IMG/VR virus record: IMGVR_UViG_3300036851_000560
Coordinates: 1 to 22,619 of that record
Strand: one strand, 5' to 3'
DNA from: a virus
Length of the DNA: 22,619 bases
In this document: positions 5,925 through 13,737 of the stretch, piece after piece
How the letters are laid out: each line of letters opens with the position of its first letter
Numbering within the stretch: the stretch's first letter is position 1
Program-made: the position numbers and the translations under genes
Notes under the pieces: model-generated
Told to the model about the DNA's origin: nothing
Databases searched by the model: none
The model's input: only the letters and a program-made list of their open reading frames with translations

Positions 5925-7577
5925 GTGAGCGCCCTCACCACCGTGCTGCGCGCCCCCGCTGCCGCCGCCGCCCTGTTCGGCGCGGGCGCCCGCGCCGTCT
6001 CATCCGCCTACAAGGCGGCGTCCGTGAGGTTCAGCCGCAACTCCGGCTGGTACGGCTTCCGCGTCCTGTGGTCCGAGCTGCTCAAGGATGTCGGCTCGAC
6101 CCGCCGCGCCGGGGAAGCGTCGTCCCTGGTGCAGGCGTGCGTGCTCTGGGTGCAGCGCACTTTCCCGGAGGCGCCGCTCCAGGTGCAGCGAGTGCTGGAC
6201 GACGGCACCATCCAGGCTGACCGCAAGAACAAGATGGCGCGGCTGATCCGCCGGCCCAACACGTTCTACTCCGGCCAGCTCCTCTGGTGGGGCACGCTGG
6301 CCGACTGGATCCTCGACGGCAACGCCTACTGGCTCAAGGTCCGCTCCGACGGCCGCAACGGAGTGGGGAGCCAGGTCGTCGAGCTCTGGTGGGCGCCGGC
6401 CCACATGATGGAGCCGCGCTGGCCGGACGACGGCTCCGAGTTCATCTCCCACTACGACTACAGCCCCAACGGGGTGCCGGAGCGATGGGAGGTCGAGGAC
6501 GTCGTCCATTTCCGGTATGGGCTCGACGGCGAGAGCCGCAAGGGCGTCAGCCCCCTCAAGTCGGTCCTGCTGGAGCTGGTCACCGACCAGGAGGCCGCCC
6601 GCTTCACCGCCGCGATGCTCAAGAACCTGGGCGTGCCCGGGGTGATCCTGGCCCCTAACGACCCGCGCGAGGCGCCGACCCCGGAGGACGCCGAGGCCAT
6701 CAAGGCCATGTACCAGCAGAAGTTCACCGGGGACAAGCGCGGCGAGCCGATGGTCATGGAGACGCCGATCTCGGTGTCGGTGCTCTCGTTCAACCCCCAG
6801 CAGATGCAGCTGGACCTGATGCGCGACGTGCCCGAGGAGCGCGTCTCGGCCGTCCTGGGCATCCCCGCCGTCGTCGTCGGCTTCGGCGCCGGCCTGGAGC
6901 GGGCGACCTTCACGAACTTCAAGGAGGCCCGCGAGTCGGCCTACGAGGGCAACATCATCCCCAGCCAGCGGCTCTTCGCGGAGGAGCTCGGCACCCAACT
7001 GCTCCCCGACTTCGGGGACCCGGACGACTACGAGGTGAGCTTCGACCTCGACAAGGTGCGCATCCTCCAGACCGACCAGAACGAGCTGCACGCCCGGGCC
7101 CGCGACGACCTCAAGTCCGGGCTGACGACCCTCAACCAGTCGCTCCAGATGATCGGCCTGCCGCAGGAAGAGGGCGGGAACATCCGCTACATCCCCGCCA
7201 ACCTGCTGCCGACGCCGGTCGGCGAGGAGGTCCCGGAGCCGGAGCCGGTCCCGGAGCCGCTGCGGCTCGTGCCGCCCCCGGAGGAGCTGGTCGGCGCGGC
7301 GGCTCAGCAGGCCGCAGAGGCCGCCGCCGCCCGCATCGAGGCATCGTTCTCGGCGCGCATGGGCGCGCTGGAGGAGCGCGTCCGCGACGACGCCGCCGCC
7401 GCAGCCGAGCGCACCAACGAGGTCGCGGCGGCGCTGGCGCAGCTCGACCGCGCCGCGTCGTCGCTGCTCGCGGCCAAGGCGACCAACGGGCACGCGCCGC
7501 GGCGCGAGCGGCGCACCGTCGAGCGCGACGACGACGGCCTCATCCGCGTCGTCACCGTCGAGCGCGAGAGCGTGTAG
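5925..7577 (+). CDS. Portal protein, HK97 family
   Basis: The portal is the dodecameric ring at the capsid vertex through which terminase pumps DNA and to which the tail connector binds. The 550-residue product matches the HK97-type portal family by overall pattern: SSLVQACVLWVQRTFPEAPLQV, MARLIRRPNTFYSG, DWILDGNAYWLKVR, HFRYGLDGESRKGVSPL, GVPGVILAP and EERVSAVLGIPAVVVGFG. The C-terminal 100 residues are an addition: a Pro/Glu-rich linker, then a long Ala/Glu/Arg helix of coiled-coil character at about 455-515, and a charged end. GTG 5925 has no Shine-Dalgarno but lies just after a candidate -10 element. It follows terminase directly, the usual order. Confidence 0.92.
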   Translation: MSALTTVLRAPAAAAALFGAGARAVSSAYKAASVRFSRNSGWYGFRVLWSELLKDVGSTRRAGEASSLVQACVLWVQRTFPEAPLQVQRVLDDGTIQADRKNKMARLIRRPNTFYSGQLLWWGTLADWILDGNAYWLKVRSDGRNGVGSQVVELWWAPAHMMEPRWPDDGSEFISHYDYSPNGVPERWEVEDVVHFRYGLDGESRKGVSPLKSVLLELVTDQEAARFTAAMLKNLGVPGVILAPNDPREAPTPEDAEAIKAMYQQKFTGDKRGEPMVMETPISVSVLSFNPQQMQLDLMRDVPEERVSAVLGIPAVVVGFGAGLERATFTNFKEARESAYEGNIIPSQRLFAEELGTQLLPDFGDPDDYEVSFDLDKVRILQTDQNELHARARDDLKSGLTTLNQSLQMIGLPQEEGGNIRYIPANLLPTPVGEEVPEPEPVPEPLRLVPPPEELVGAAAQQAAEAAAARIEASFSARMGALEERVRDDAAAAAERTNEVAAALAQLDRAASSLLAAKATNGHAPRRERRTVERDDDGLIRVVTVERESV

Positions 7578-7589
7578 GGGGAGGGGAGC

Positions 7590-7997
7590 ATGGCGCGGAG
7601 GACCACCATCGCGGCGGAGGTCGTCAACCTCCAGGCCGGCGTCCTCGCCAACCTGCTGGACGGCGGCTACCTCCGCATCTACGGCGGCACCCGCCCGGCC
7701 ACCCCGGACGACCCCGTCACCGACCAGACGTTGCTGGCCGAGCTGCGCTTCTCCGCGCCGGCCGCCGCCACCATCGAGGACGGCGTGGTCACGTTCGCCC
7801 CGCTGCAAGAGGAGCCGAGCGCCCCGGCCTCCGGCACCGCGCGGTGGTTCCGCTGCGTGTCCGCCGACGGGGTGACCCCGGTCTACGACGGCAACGTCGG
7901 CACGGCCGACGCCGACATCATCCTGAGCTCGGCGGGCGTGCAGGCCGGCGCGGCCGTCCAGATGACCGCCCTGAGCCACGTGGTGCCGCAGAGTTAG
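7590..7997 (+). CDS. Putative virion structural protein
   Basis: The start ATG has a strong GGGGGAGGGGAG leader. The 135-residue product begins with a short helix (ITAAEVV-like, residues 5-20), then LLDGGYLRIYGGTRPATPDD and LLAELRFSAPA, and ends in small-residue-rich beta segments (ADIILSSAGVQAGAAVQM). YLRIYxGTRPA plus LLAELRF is a pattern I have seen in unnamed phage proteins encoded among head and tail-fibre genes. Function is unproven. Its place between the portal and a tail-fibre-like protein supports a small virion or decorative role. Confidence 0.65.
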   Translation: MARRTTIAAEVVNLQAGVLANLLDGGYLRIYGGTRPATPDDPVTDQTLLAELRFSAPAAATIEDGVVTFAPLQEEPSAPASGTARWFRCVSADGVTPVYDGNVGTADADIILSSAGVQAGAAVQMTALSHVVPQS

Positions 7998-8006
7998 GAG
8001 GGGACC

Positions 8007-8624
8007 GTGTTCTTCACCGCCACCGCCAAGAACCTGATGCTGGACGCGATGGACGAGTCGCTGGCCACCGGCATGAAGTTCGGGTCGCTGCACAGCGCCT
8101 ACAGCGCCACCGGCGCCAACGAGCTGGCCGGCGGCGCGCCCGCCTACGCGCGCAAGGGCCTCACCTGGGCCGCGGCCGCCGGCGGCTCCAAGGCCCTGGC
8201 CGCCACCCTGCCGGTGTGGGACGTGCCGGCCGGGGCCGTCGCCCGCTGGATCGGCTTCTGGGACGCTGTCAGCGCCGGCACCTTCCTGGGGATGATGCCC
8301 GTCGGCGGCGGGGCCCTCCAGGAGTTCGCGGTCGACGACCTGGTGGCCGACACCCTCAAGGCCGAGAGCCACGGGTTCGTGGACGGCGACCAGGTCGTCG
8401 TCTGGGGCGCCGGCATCCCCAGCGACCTCGCGGTCGGCACGATCTACTTCGTGGTCACCGCCACCACCCACACCCTCCAGCTGTCGCTGACCTCGGGAGG
8501 TGCCGCGATCAACTTCGCGGACCGCGGCGAGGGGCATCTCCAGCGGATCATCCCGGAGACGTTCGGCAGCCAGGGCACCCTCAGCCAGTCCTCCGGCTCG
8601 ATCGACCTGAACGCCATCCAGTAG
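8007..8624 (+). CDS. Putative virion / tail-fibre-like protein
   Basis: GTG 8007 follows GGAGGGGACC. In the 205-residue product, the N-terminal half (FTATAKNLMLDAMDE, SLHSAYSATGANELAGGAPAYARKGLTW) resembles phage structural proteins of unknown role. Residues about 115-165 hold the motif HGFVDGDQVVVWG...LAVGTIYFVV...LQLSLTSGGAAI, a beta module seen repeatedly in phage tail-fibre and other virion-surface proteins. It is probably a surface or attachment component, but the exact place in the virion cannot be read from sequence. A large palindrome follows the gene, so it may end a transcript segment. Confidence 0.65.
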   Translation: MFFTATAKNLMLDAMDESLATGMKFGSLHSAYSATGANELAGGAPAYARKGLTWAAAAGGSKALAATLPVWDVPAGAVARWIGFWDAVSAGTFLGMMPVGGGALQEFAVDDLVADTLKAESHGFVDGDQVVVWGAGIPSDLAVGTIYFVVTATTHTLQLSLTSGGAAINFADRGEGHLQRIIPETFGSQGTLSQSSGSIDLNAIQ

Positions 8625-8637
8625 GACGTGCCGCTAG

Positions 8638-8663
8638 CCCGGCCGTGGGCGCCCACGGCCGGG
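8638..8663 (+). terminator. Perfect 26-base palindrome, terminator-like
   Basis: Bases 8638-8650 (CCCGGCCGTGGGC) are exactly the reverse complement of 8651-8663. As RNA this can fold into a stem of about 11 bp with a four-base loop. It lies in a 60-base gap between two genes, immediately before the GGAGGAGGAA ribosome site of the next. No T tract follows. It could attenuate transcription, protect the mRNA end, or bind a dimeric protein as DNA. Confidence 0.55.
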
Positions 8664-8684
8664 CGTAGGGGGAGGAGGAAGCCG

Positions 8685-8939
8685 ATGGCCGCCCTGCCAG
8701 CCGCCGAGATCGACCGGTTGTGGAAGGAGCTGATGGAGGAGGCGTCGGCCCGCCGCGAGTCGATGCCGTTCACCAAGGACGCCCTGCGCGCGGCCCTCGT
8801 CGCGGCCGACGCGTACCAGGAGAGCATCGCCGTCGCGTACAACAACGCGCTGCCGGCGGCGTTCCGCAACAACGCGACCGCGGGGCAGAAGTCCATCCTG
8901 TTCGAGCGGGTCGCCAGGCGACGGCGCGAGGTGCTGTAG
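8685..8939 (+). CDS. Hypothetical small helical protein
   Basis: ATG 8685 is chosen over upstream in-frame codons because GGAGGAGGAA (8671-8680) sits four bases before it and a palindrome precedes that. The 84-residue product is helical: LPAAEIDRLWKELMEEASAR, then FTKDALRAALVAADAYQES, a small-residue AYNNALPAAFRNNAT loop, and a basic KSILFERVARRRREVL end. I recognise the general look of short phage proteins beside virion genes but not a named family. The TAG stop is directly followed by the ATG of the next gene. Confidence 0.6.
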   Translation: MAALPAAEIDRLWKELMEEASARRESMPFTKDALRAALVAADAYQESIAVAYNNALPAAFRNNATAGQKSILFERVARRRREVL

Positions 8940-9440
8940 ATGGCCTCCGGCGACACGCTGCTCCAGTTCTTCCCGGCGGCGAACGAGCCGCCGGCCGCCA
9001 ACTTCGCTACGTTCGACACGCGCAACGGCCGACTCGTCCTGGACTTCGACCCGACGACCGACGAGTCGGCGATCTTCAGCGGCATCCTGCCCGCTAACTA
9101 CGGCGGAGGCGGGGTCACGGTCGAGATCGAGTTCGCCGCGTCGAGCGCCACGTCCGGCACATGCCGCTGGCAGACGGCGTTCGAGCGGCTCCAGACCGGG
9201 ACGCTGGACATCGACGCCGACAGCTTCGCCGCAGCGCAGTCGGCCGGCGGCGCTGCCAACGCCACCAACGGCGTGACGACCGAGGTGTCGATCGCGCACA
9301 CCGATGGGGCGCAGATGGACTCGCTGGCGGCCGACGAGCGGTGCCGCCTGAAGGTGACTCGGGATGCGGACGGGACCACCGGCACCGACGACATGACCGG
9401 CGACGCGGAGCTGGTCTCGGTCACGATCAAGGAGACGTAG
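8940..9440 (+). CDS. Putative virion protein, beta-rich
   Basis: ATG 8940 immediately follows the previous stop. The 166-residue product opens with GDTLLQFFPAANEPPAANFATFDTRNGR and continues with VLDFDPTTDESAIFSGILP, TVEIEFAASSATSGTCRWQ and several more beta strands ending in LVSVTIKET. The alternating hydrophobic strands suggest a jelly-roll or carbohydrate-binding-like sandwich, and similar unnamed proteins occur among phage virion genes. Ligand and location in the virion are unknown. It precedes a LamG-like repeat protein, and the two may belong to the same external structure. Confidence 0.62.
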   Translation: MASGDTLLQFFPAANEPPAANFATFDTRNGRLVLDFDPTTDESAIFSGILPANYGGGGVTVEIEFAASSATSGTCRWQTAFERLQTGTLDIDADSFAAAQSAGGAANATNGVTTEVSIAHTDGAQMDSLAADERCRLKVTRDADGTTGTDDMTGDAELVSVTIKET

Positions 9441-9443
9441 CTC

Positions 9444-11312
9444 GTGGCCCGCGGGTTCGGGGCCACCTTCGGCTCCGGCTCCACCGACCGGATCGCGACG
9501 TCCAAGACCGACCACGCGACCCAACGCACCTGGGGCATCTGGGCCTACCGCAACGGCCTGGGCGGCGGGTCGGTCGGTCGCGTGTGGGACAAGGGCGGCG
9601 CCGAGATCCTGCGCGTCAACGACGCCAGCGACTTCCGCTTCCATCGCGGCTGGTCGTCCAACGCGGGCACTTGGACGTTCCCGCTGATCGCCACCGGGGC
9701 CTGGCGCCACATCCTGATCGCCTACAACGCCGGCGCGACGGGCAACGACCCGCTCGTGTGGGTGGACGGCGTCGCGCAGACGGTGACCCAGGGCGGCACG
9801 CCGGCGGGCACCGTCAACACCAACGCCGATCCGTACCAGGTCGGCAATTCGTCCGGTGGTACCCAGGCGTGGGACGGCATCCTGGCCGAGTTCGCCGTGT
9901 GGGACGCGCTGCTCGGCCTGGCCGAGGCGCAGCAGCTCGCCGACGGCGTGAGCTCGCTCCTGATCCGCCCCGACGCGCTGGTTTCCTACGCGCCGCTGAT
10001 CCGCGAGGCGCTCGACCTGATGGGGTCCGGCGCGCTCACGCTGACCGGGACGGCGGTCCAGCCGCACCCGCGCCTGTACCTGCCGTGGCCGGCCCAGCTC
10101 GTGGTGCCCTCGGCGGTGGTCGCCGTCACCACGACCGCCGCAGGTTCGGCCGCCGGCGCCGGCGCCGGCGCAGCGGCCAAGTCCACGCCTGTGACCGCGG
10201 TGGGGCCGGCCGCCGGCCACGGCTCAGGCACGAGCGCCAAGGCCGCGGCCGTCTCCGGGAGCGGCTCGCTCGCGGCCGCCGGCCGCTCGGTCGTCGTCAA
10301 GGCCGCCACGCCGACGGCGAGCGGTCAGGGCGCCGGACACGCCGCGGCGTCCGCGACCTCCGACCGCTCGCCGGCCGTCGTCGGCCAGGCGGCCGGGCAT
10401 GGAGACTCCGCCCTCTCCGCCGCCAGGTCCCTGTCAGCCTTCGGCCACGGAGGAGCAGCCGCCTCTTCCGACATTTCGACCGCCCGACCCGCGACGAGCC
10501 TGGGGAGCGCCGCCCCGGCCGGCCGGGCGGTCGCGGCCGGCGACCGCCCGGCGAGCGCGCAGGGCGCCGCCGCCGGGGCCGGCGCGTCCGTCCAGACGAC
10601 CGGCCGGCCGGAAACGGCGCAGGGGCACGCGGCCGGGCACGGCGCGGCGACGGCTTCCGGCGAGCGCCCCGCGACCGGGCAGGGCTCCGTCGGCGCCGCC
10701 GGTCGCTCGTCCATCACCACCGGGCAGGCGACCGCGACGACCGGCCAGGGGCACGCGGCCGGCCGCGGAGCCTCGGAGGCGTCGGCCGCTCGCTCCGTCG
10801 TCGTCGCCGGCTCCGCAGCCGGGGCCGGGCGCAGCCAGGTCGTCGTCGGCCCGGCCCGGCAGCCGACGAGCCGCGGGGTGCTGCGTCGGCTGCCGCGGTT
10901 CCGCCCCACGTTCGTCCCGGTCCCCCCGCCCCGCCCGGTGCTCGTCGCCCGGGGGCGGACCGTCCAGGCGGCGCAGCGGGCCTCCGGCCGCGGCCGCCCG
11001 CGACTGCTGGCTCGGGGCGCGACCTCTCAGGCGGTGCAGCGGGCCGGAGGGCTCGGACGCCAGGTGCAGCGGCTGGTCGGCGCCCCGCGCCAAGCGGCGC
11101 CGCTGGCGCTGGGACACGCCCGGACGCTGCTGCGCGGCTTCGGGAAGGCCGTCGCCCCGCAGCCCGGCACGCACGGCACGGTCCGGCAGCGTAGCGGCCG
11201 GCTGCTGCCGAGAGACCGCAGGGAACGCCTGGAGTGGCTGCGCGCTCGTGAGGACGCGTTGCTCCTGGGCTTGGTGGACTCGTCCGGTGACGAAGCGGCG
11301 CTCGTCGGCTGA
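9444..11312 (+). CDS. LamG-like virion protein with Ala/Gly repeat stalk
   Basis: GTG 9444 follows AAGGAG (9429-9434). In the 622-residue product, residues about 1-180 look like a concanavalin A/LamG sandwich: FGSGSTDRIATS, TWGIWAYRNG, GAWRHILIAYN, LVWVDGVAQTV, WDGILAEFAVWDALL. Residues about 226-470 are some 12 tandem 20-residue Ala/Gly/Ser/Thr units, mostly ending in Arg or Lys. Residues 471-570 are very basic with a second, looser repeat (LLARGATSQAVQRAGG type), and the end is charged and helical (RRERLEWLRARED). It is probably an external binding protein: lectin-like head, repetitive stalk, basic base. Ser and Thr in every repeat make it a possible glycan acceptor for the cassette at 17022-21796; that is inference. 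Confidence 0.75.
   Translation: MARGFGATFGSGSTDRIATSKTDHATQRTWGIWAYRNGLGGGSVGRVWDKGGAEILRVNDASDFRFHRGWSSNAGTWTFPLIATGAWRHILIAYNAGATGNDPLVWVDGVAQTVTQGGTPAGTVNTNADPYQVGNSSGGTQAWDGILAEFAVWDALLGLAEAQQLADGVSSLLIRPDALVSYAPLIREALDLMGSGALTLTGTAVQPHPRLYLPWPAQLVVPSAVVAVTTTAAGSAAGAGAGAAAKSTPVTAVGPAAGHGSGTSAKAAAVSGSGSLAAAGRSVVVKAATPTASGQGAGHAAASATSDRSPAVVGQAAGHGDSALSAARSLSAFGHGGAAASSDISTARPATSLGSAAPAGRAVAAGDRPASAQGAAAGAGASVQTTGRPETAQGHAAGHGAATASGERPATGQGSVGAAGRSSITTGQATATTGQGHAAGRGASEASAARSVVVAGSAAGAGRSQVVVGPARQPTSRGVLRRLPRFRPTFVPVPPPRPVLVARGRTVQAAQRASGRGRPRLLARGATSQAVQRAGGLGRQVQRLVGAPRQAAPLALGHARTLLRGFGKAVAPQPGTHGTVRQRSGRLLPRDRRERLEWLRAREDALLLGLVDSSGDEAALVG
10119..10853 (+). repeat. Coding tandem repeat, about 12 units of roughly 60 bases
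   Basis: Within the LamG-like gene, units align as xATAxGxAAGxGxxxxSxxR, 20 residues (60 bases) each, occasionally 22. Examples of unit starts are STPVTAVGPAAGHG, SPAVVGQAAGHG, PASAQGAAAGAG, PETAQGHAAGHG and SVVVAGSAAGAG. The copies are diverged in both protein and DNA, so this is an old protein repeat rather than a recent slippage array. Confidence 0.7.
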
Positions 11313-11481
11313 GGCTCGCGCGGCGGAGCGTTTCGTCCCGGAGGGCGCCGACGAGCCGCTGCCGCCGGAGCCCGACGAGGTGGTGTACTCTGACCCCGAC
11401 CGTCGCCGCGCCCTGGAGGCGTGGGACGCGGCGGTGCCGGCCCGCTACGCCGGCTTGCTCGACGCCCGCCCGGCGTCGTAG
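11287..11481 (+). CDS. Hypothetical small acidic protein
   Basis: GTG 11287 lies inside the end of the LamG-like gene, overlapping it by 26 bases in another frame. The 64-residue product has a basic first 13 residues (TKRRSSAEARAAER), a Pro/Glu/Asp stretch (DEPLPPEPDEVVYSDPD) and a helical end (RALEAWDAAVPARYAGLLDARP). No family recognised. The frame runs into a stop just before the next gene's GGGAGGG ribosome site, which supports it being real. The start is less certain than the end. Confidence 0.5.
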   Translation: MTKRRSSAEARAAERFVPEGADEPLPPEPDEVVYSDPDRRRALEAWDAAVPARYAGLLDARPAS

Positions 11482-11492
11482 AGGGAGGGACC

Positions 11493-12569
11493 GTGCGACC
11501 CATCGACCAGCCCGGCAGCTTCGAGCTGCACGGCCCGGACGGCTCCGACATCGCGCCGCTGCCCGTCGTGCAGGGCCGGGCGACCGACGCCGACGGGCAG
11601 CCCACCGACCAGTCCGTCCTGGTGAGCCGCTGGCGCATGACCCTGTGGGAGCGGCTGCGCGCCCTCCGCTCGGGGGACGTGTGGCTCACCGTCCGGGGGA
11701 CGACGCACCCGCCGGTCGGCCTGGCGACGACCTCGCCGTTCGACCGCTCGCCGCCGACGCTCGGCCGGCTGGTGCGCGGCTGGCTGCGCCGGCGCGGGGT
11801 GTGGCTGTGGGGTCAGAACCTCAACGAGCACCGCACCGGCCGCGTCAAGGGCTCCATGCTGCGGCACGGCCGCGCGTCGGTGCGGTTCAACGCCGAGAGC
11901 CGCCGCACGCAGAAGGTCGGCGTCGAGTGGCTCTTGGGCAAGCTCGGCTGGGGCTTCTCCGTCGAGCTCGGCCGCTACGACGACGACGAGGTGCAGCTCG
12001 TCTGGAAGGTGCCGGGGGTCGCCCTGTACTGGTCGCTGGACGGCTGGCTGCCGCGCCGACTGCGGGACCGGCTGCTCCCGGAGCGTCAGCGCGAGGTGCG
12101 GCTCGACGCGCACGACGGAGCCCTGTGGTGGGGCCTGTGGGTGGACCCGATGGAGTGGGACAGCCGCACTCCAAAGTGGCGGCAGGGGAGCTTGCACCCG
12201 GTCGACGTGCTGCTGGGCTCGCCGCGCTACAAGCGTGCGGTCCTCAGGCGCGAGACGGCGCAGCTCGCCCTGCCGGAGTGGACCTACCACGCGACGGTCG
12301 AGCTGGTCGAGGATACCTGGAGCCGGCCACGCTGGCCGTGGCCGCGGCGGCTGCTGCGCGCCGAGGTCACCCCGGCCACCCCGGTGCCCGTGCCCGGCAA
12401 GGGCGAGAACTCCTGGGACTGTGACGACGACGCCGTGTACGGCATGACGGTGGTGGCCGGGACCGTCTCGGAGGCCGTCGGCGCGTTCGTGGCGTCGGTG
12501 CTGCGCGACCGCGAGCGGCACGGCGGCCCCAACTGGGCGCCGCCGGCGGCGACGGCGCGGGAGGCCTGA
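11493..12569 (+). CDS. Conserved phage protein of unknown function, Trp-rich
   Basis: GTG 11493 follows GAGGGAGGGA. The 358-residue product has a first part with VLVSRWRMTLWERLRALRSG and DVWLTVRGTTHPP, and a later part with WGLWVDPMEWDSR, LHPVDVLLGSPRY, WTYHATVELVEDTWSRPRWP, PGKGENSWDCDDDAVYGMTV and SVLRDRERHGGPNW. I recognise this as a recurring but unnamed phage protein encoded near head genes. The PGKGENSWDCDDD box is the most distinctive feature and could be a functional site, though no known catalytic motif fits. Head-associated role inferred from neighbours only. Confidence 0.65.
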   Translation: MRPIDQPGSFELHGPDGSDIAPLPVVQGRATDADGQPTDQSVLVSRWRMTLWERLRALRSGDVWLTVRGTTHPPVGLATTSPFDRSPPTLGRLVRGWLRRRGVWLWGQNLNEHRTGRVKGSMLRHGRASVRFNAESRRTQKVGVEWLLGKLGWGFSVELGRYDDDEVQLVWKVPGVALYWSLDGWLPRRLRDRLLPERQREVRLDAHDGALWWGLWVDPMEWDSRTPKWRQGSLHPVDVLLGSPRYKRAVLRRETAQLALPEWTYHATVELVEDTWSRPRWPWPRRLLRAEVTPATPVPVPGKGENSWDCDDDAVYGMTVVAGTVSEAVGAFVASVLRDRERHGGPNWAPPAATAREA

Positions 12570-12570
12570 G

Positions 12571-12954
12571 ATGGGCGAGACGCCGGCCCCCTACGCCGCC
12601 GACCCCTTCCGCACCAGGCCGCCCGAGCACATCCGGCCGCTCGAAGCGGTGAAGTACCTCGCGCAGGTCCAGGAGCTGGCGACCCTCTACCGCAACCTGA
12701 CCGGCCGTCGTCCGACCGTGCTGTACGTCGGGGGGCTCCAGCGCCAGTACCTCCGCACGGCCTCGTGGGCCGGGCTGGTGATCCACGACGAGCTGCCTCG
12801 CCGCGTCGACACCTCCGACCCCATCTCGGAGGTCGTGCGGGTCGACGAGGCCGCTCGCTGGCCGGACGGCGTCCCGACGCGGCTGTTCGGCATGACGGTG
12901 CGGCCGGTGCCCCGCGAGGACGTGCTGCTGGTCGACGCGCCGCCCGATGGCTGA
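12571..12954 (+). CDS. Hypothetical protein in head-gene cluster
   Basis: ATG 12571 follows GGGAGG (12559-12564) and the preceding TGA by one base. The 127-residue product has a helical LEAVKYLAQVQELATLYRNLTG stretch, an LYVGGLQRQYL segment and a beta-rich end (LFGMTVRPVPREDVLLVD). It looks like a small alpha/beta protein; no family recognised. The last eight bases overlap the next gene, a Mu F-like head protein, so the two are likely translated together. Confidence 0.6.
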   Translation: MGETPAPYAADPFRTRPPEHIRPLEAVKYLAQVQELATLYRNLTGRRPTVLYVGGLQRQYLRTASWAGLVIHDELPRRVDTSDPISEVVRVDEAARWPDGVPTRLFGMTVRPVPREDVLLVDAPPDG

Positions 12955-13585
12955 GAGCCCCTGGGCCTACGACCCGCGCGTCCGGCGCTACCGGGATACC
13001 CGCACCGGCCGCTGGCTGTCGGAGCAGCGGGTGGTCGGTCAGCGCGACGGCTTCGCCGCCGTCCGGGCCCTGCGAGCCCGCGCGCTGACCGACTCGCTGG
13101 TCGCCGGCGACGTGCGGCTGCCGGCCTGGGTGTCGGCGATGCGCGCCGACCTCAAGGCGACCTACGCCGCCCAGTACCTGCTGGGGATCGGGGGCCGCTC
13201 GCGCATGACCCCGTCGGACTGGGGCCGGCTGGGGGCCATGCTCAAGGCGCAGTACCGCTACCTCGACCGCTTCGCCGGCGAGGTGGCCCTCGGCTGGCTG
13301 ACTCCGGCCATGGCGGCGGCGCGCGCCGCCCTGTACGCCCGGTCGGCCGTGCAGGCGCACGCCGCCGGGCAGGCTCGCGCGTGGCGGGTGACGCTGCCGG
13401 CGCGGCCCGGCGACGGCTCGACGCCCTGCTTGGCGAACTGCCGCTGCTACTGGTGGCTGGTCGAGCAGGACGACGACACCGTGGCGGCCACCTGGGTCCG
13501 CACCAGCGCGGAAGGCTGCCGGCCCTGCGCCGGCCGGGCGGGCCTGTGGGCGCCGCTCGTCATCGTCCTGAGGGAGGCGGCATGA
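12947..13585 (+). CDS. Mu F-like minor head / head morphogenesis protein
   Basis: The 212-residue product has the layout of phage head morphogenesis proteins. It opens with YDPRVRRYRDTRTGRWLSE (8-26), followed by a helical middle with YLDRFAGEVALGWLTPAMAAARAALYA. The conserved end is LPARPGDGSTPCLANCRCYW (150-169), then TWVRTSAEGCRPCAGRAGLWAPLVI. Five cysteines (161, 165, 167, 191, 194) could hold a metal or structural disulfides. Mu F relatives are minor capsid proteins near the portal, sometimes injected. Here the gene lies about 5.4 kb after the portal gene rather than next to it, which is unusual. Confidence 0.78.
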   Translation: MAESPWAYDPRVRRYRDTRTGRWLSEQRVVGQRDGFAAVRALRARALTDSLVAGDVRLPAWVSAMRADLKATYAAQYLLGIGGRSRMTPSDWGRLGAMLKAQYRYLDRFAGEVALGWLTPAMAAARAALYARSAVQAHAAGQARAWRVTLPARPGDGSTPCLANCRCYWWLVEQDDDTVAATWVRTSAEGCRPCAGRAGLWAPLVIVLREAA

Positions 13586-13701
13586 TCCCGGACGACCGGG
13601 GGCCGGCCGAGCGACTGTCGGCCGGCGCGACGGCGCTCCTCCCCTTCGTCCTCGGCTTGTTCGCCTGGGAATGGCGGAACAGGCTGCGGGGGCGGATGTG
13701 A
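13582..13701 (+). CDS. Tiny single-pass membrane protein
   Basis: ATG 13582 overlaps the preceding TGA (ATGA) and follows AGGGAGGCGG. The 39-residue product has an acidic start (IPDDRGPAERL), one hydrophobic segment (ATALLPFVLGLFAW) and a basic end (RNRLRGRM), giving an N-out, C-in orientation by charge. No family recognised. Tiny membrane proteins in late operons can be holin or spanin partners, but no lysis gene is nearby. Confidence 0.5.
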   Translation: MIPDDRGPAERLSAGATALLPFVLGLFAWEWRNRLRGRM

Positions 13702-13737
13702 CGTCGCCCGTCGCCCTGTTGCGGGAGGCGGCCTGAC

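Noticed and set aside
6000-8537. 845-codon open frame on the - strand under the portal and fibre-like genes
   Set aside because: It mirrors third-position GC bias of real + strand genes, is full of Arg/Ala/Gly/Val/Leu low-complexity sequence and matches no family; portal coding on the other strand is clear.
10399-11286. Long + strand frame upstream of the small acidic protein
   Set aside because: Only the end from 11287 looks like protein; the rest is a Pro/Arg/Ser shadow of the LamG-like repeat region.
13698-13736. 12-codon frame (TSPVALLREAA) ending like the Mu F-like protein (VLREAA)
   Set aside because: The shared end comes from GGGAGGCGG, which is the ribosome site of the following gene in both places; too short to call.
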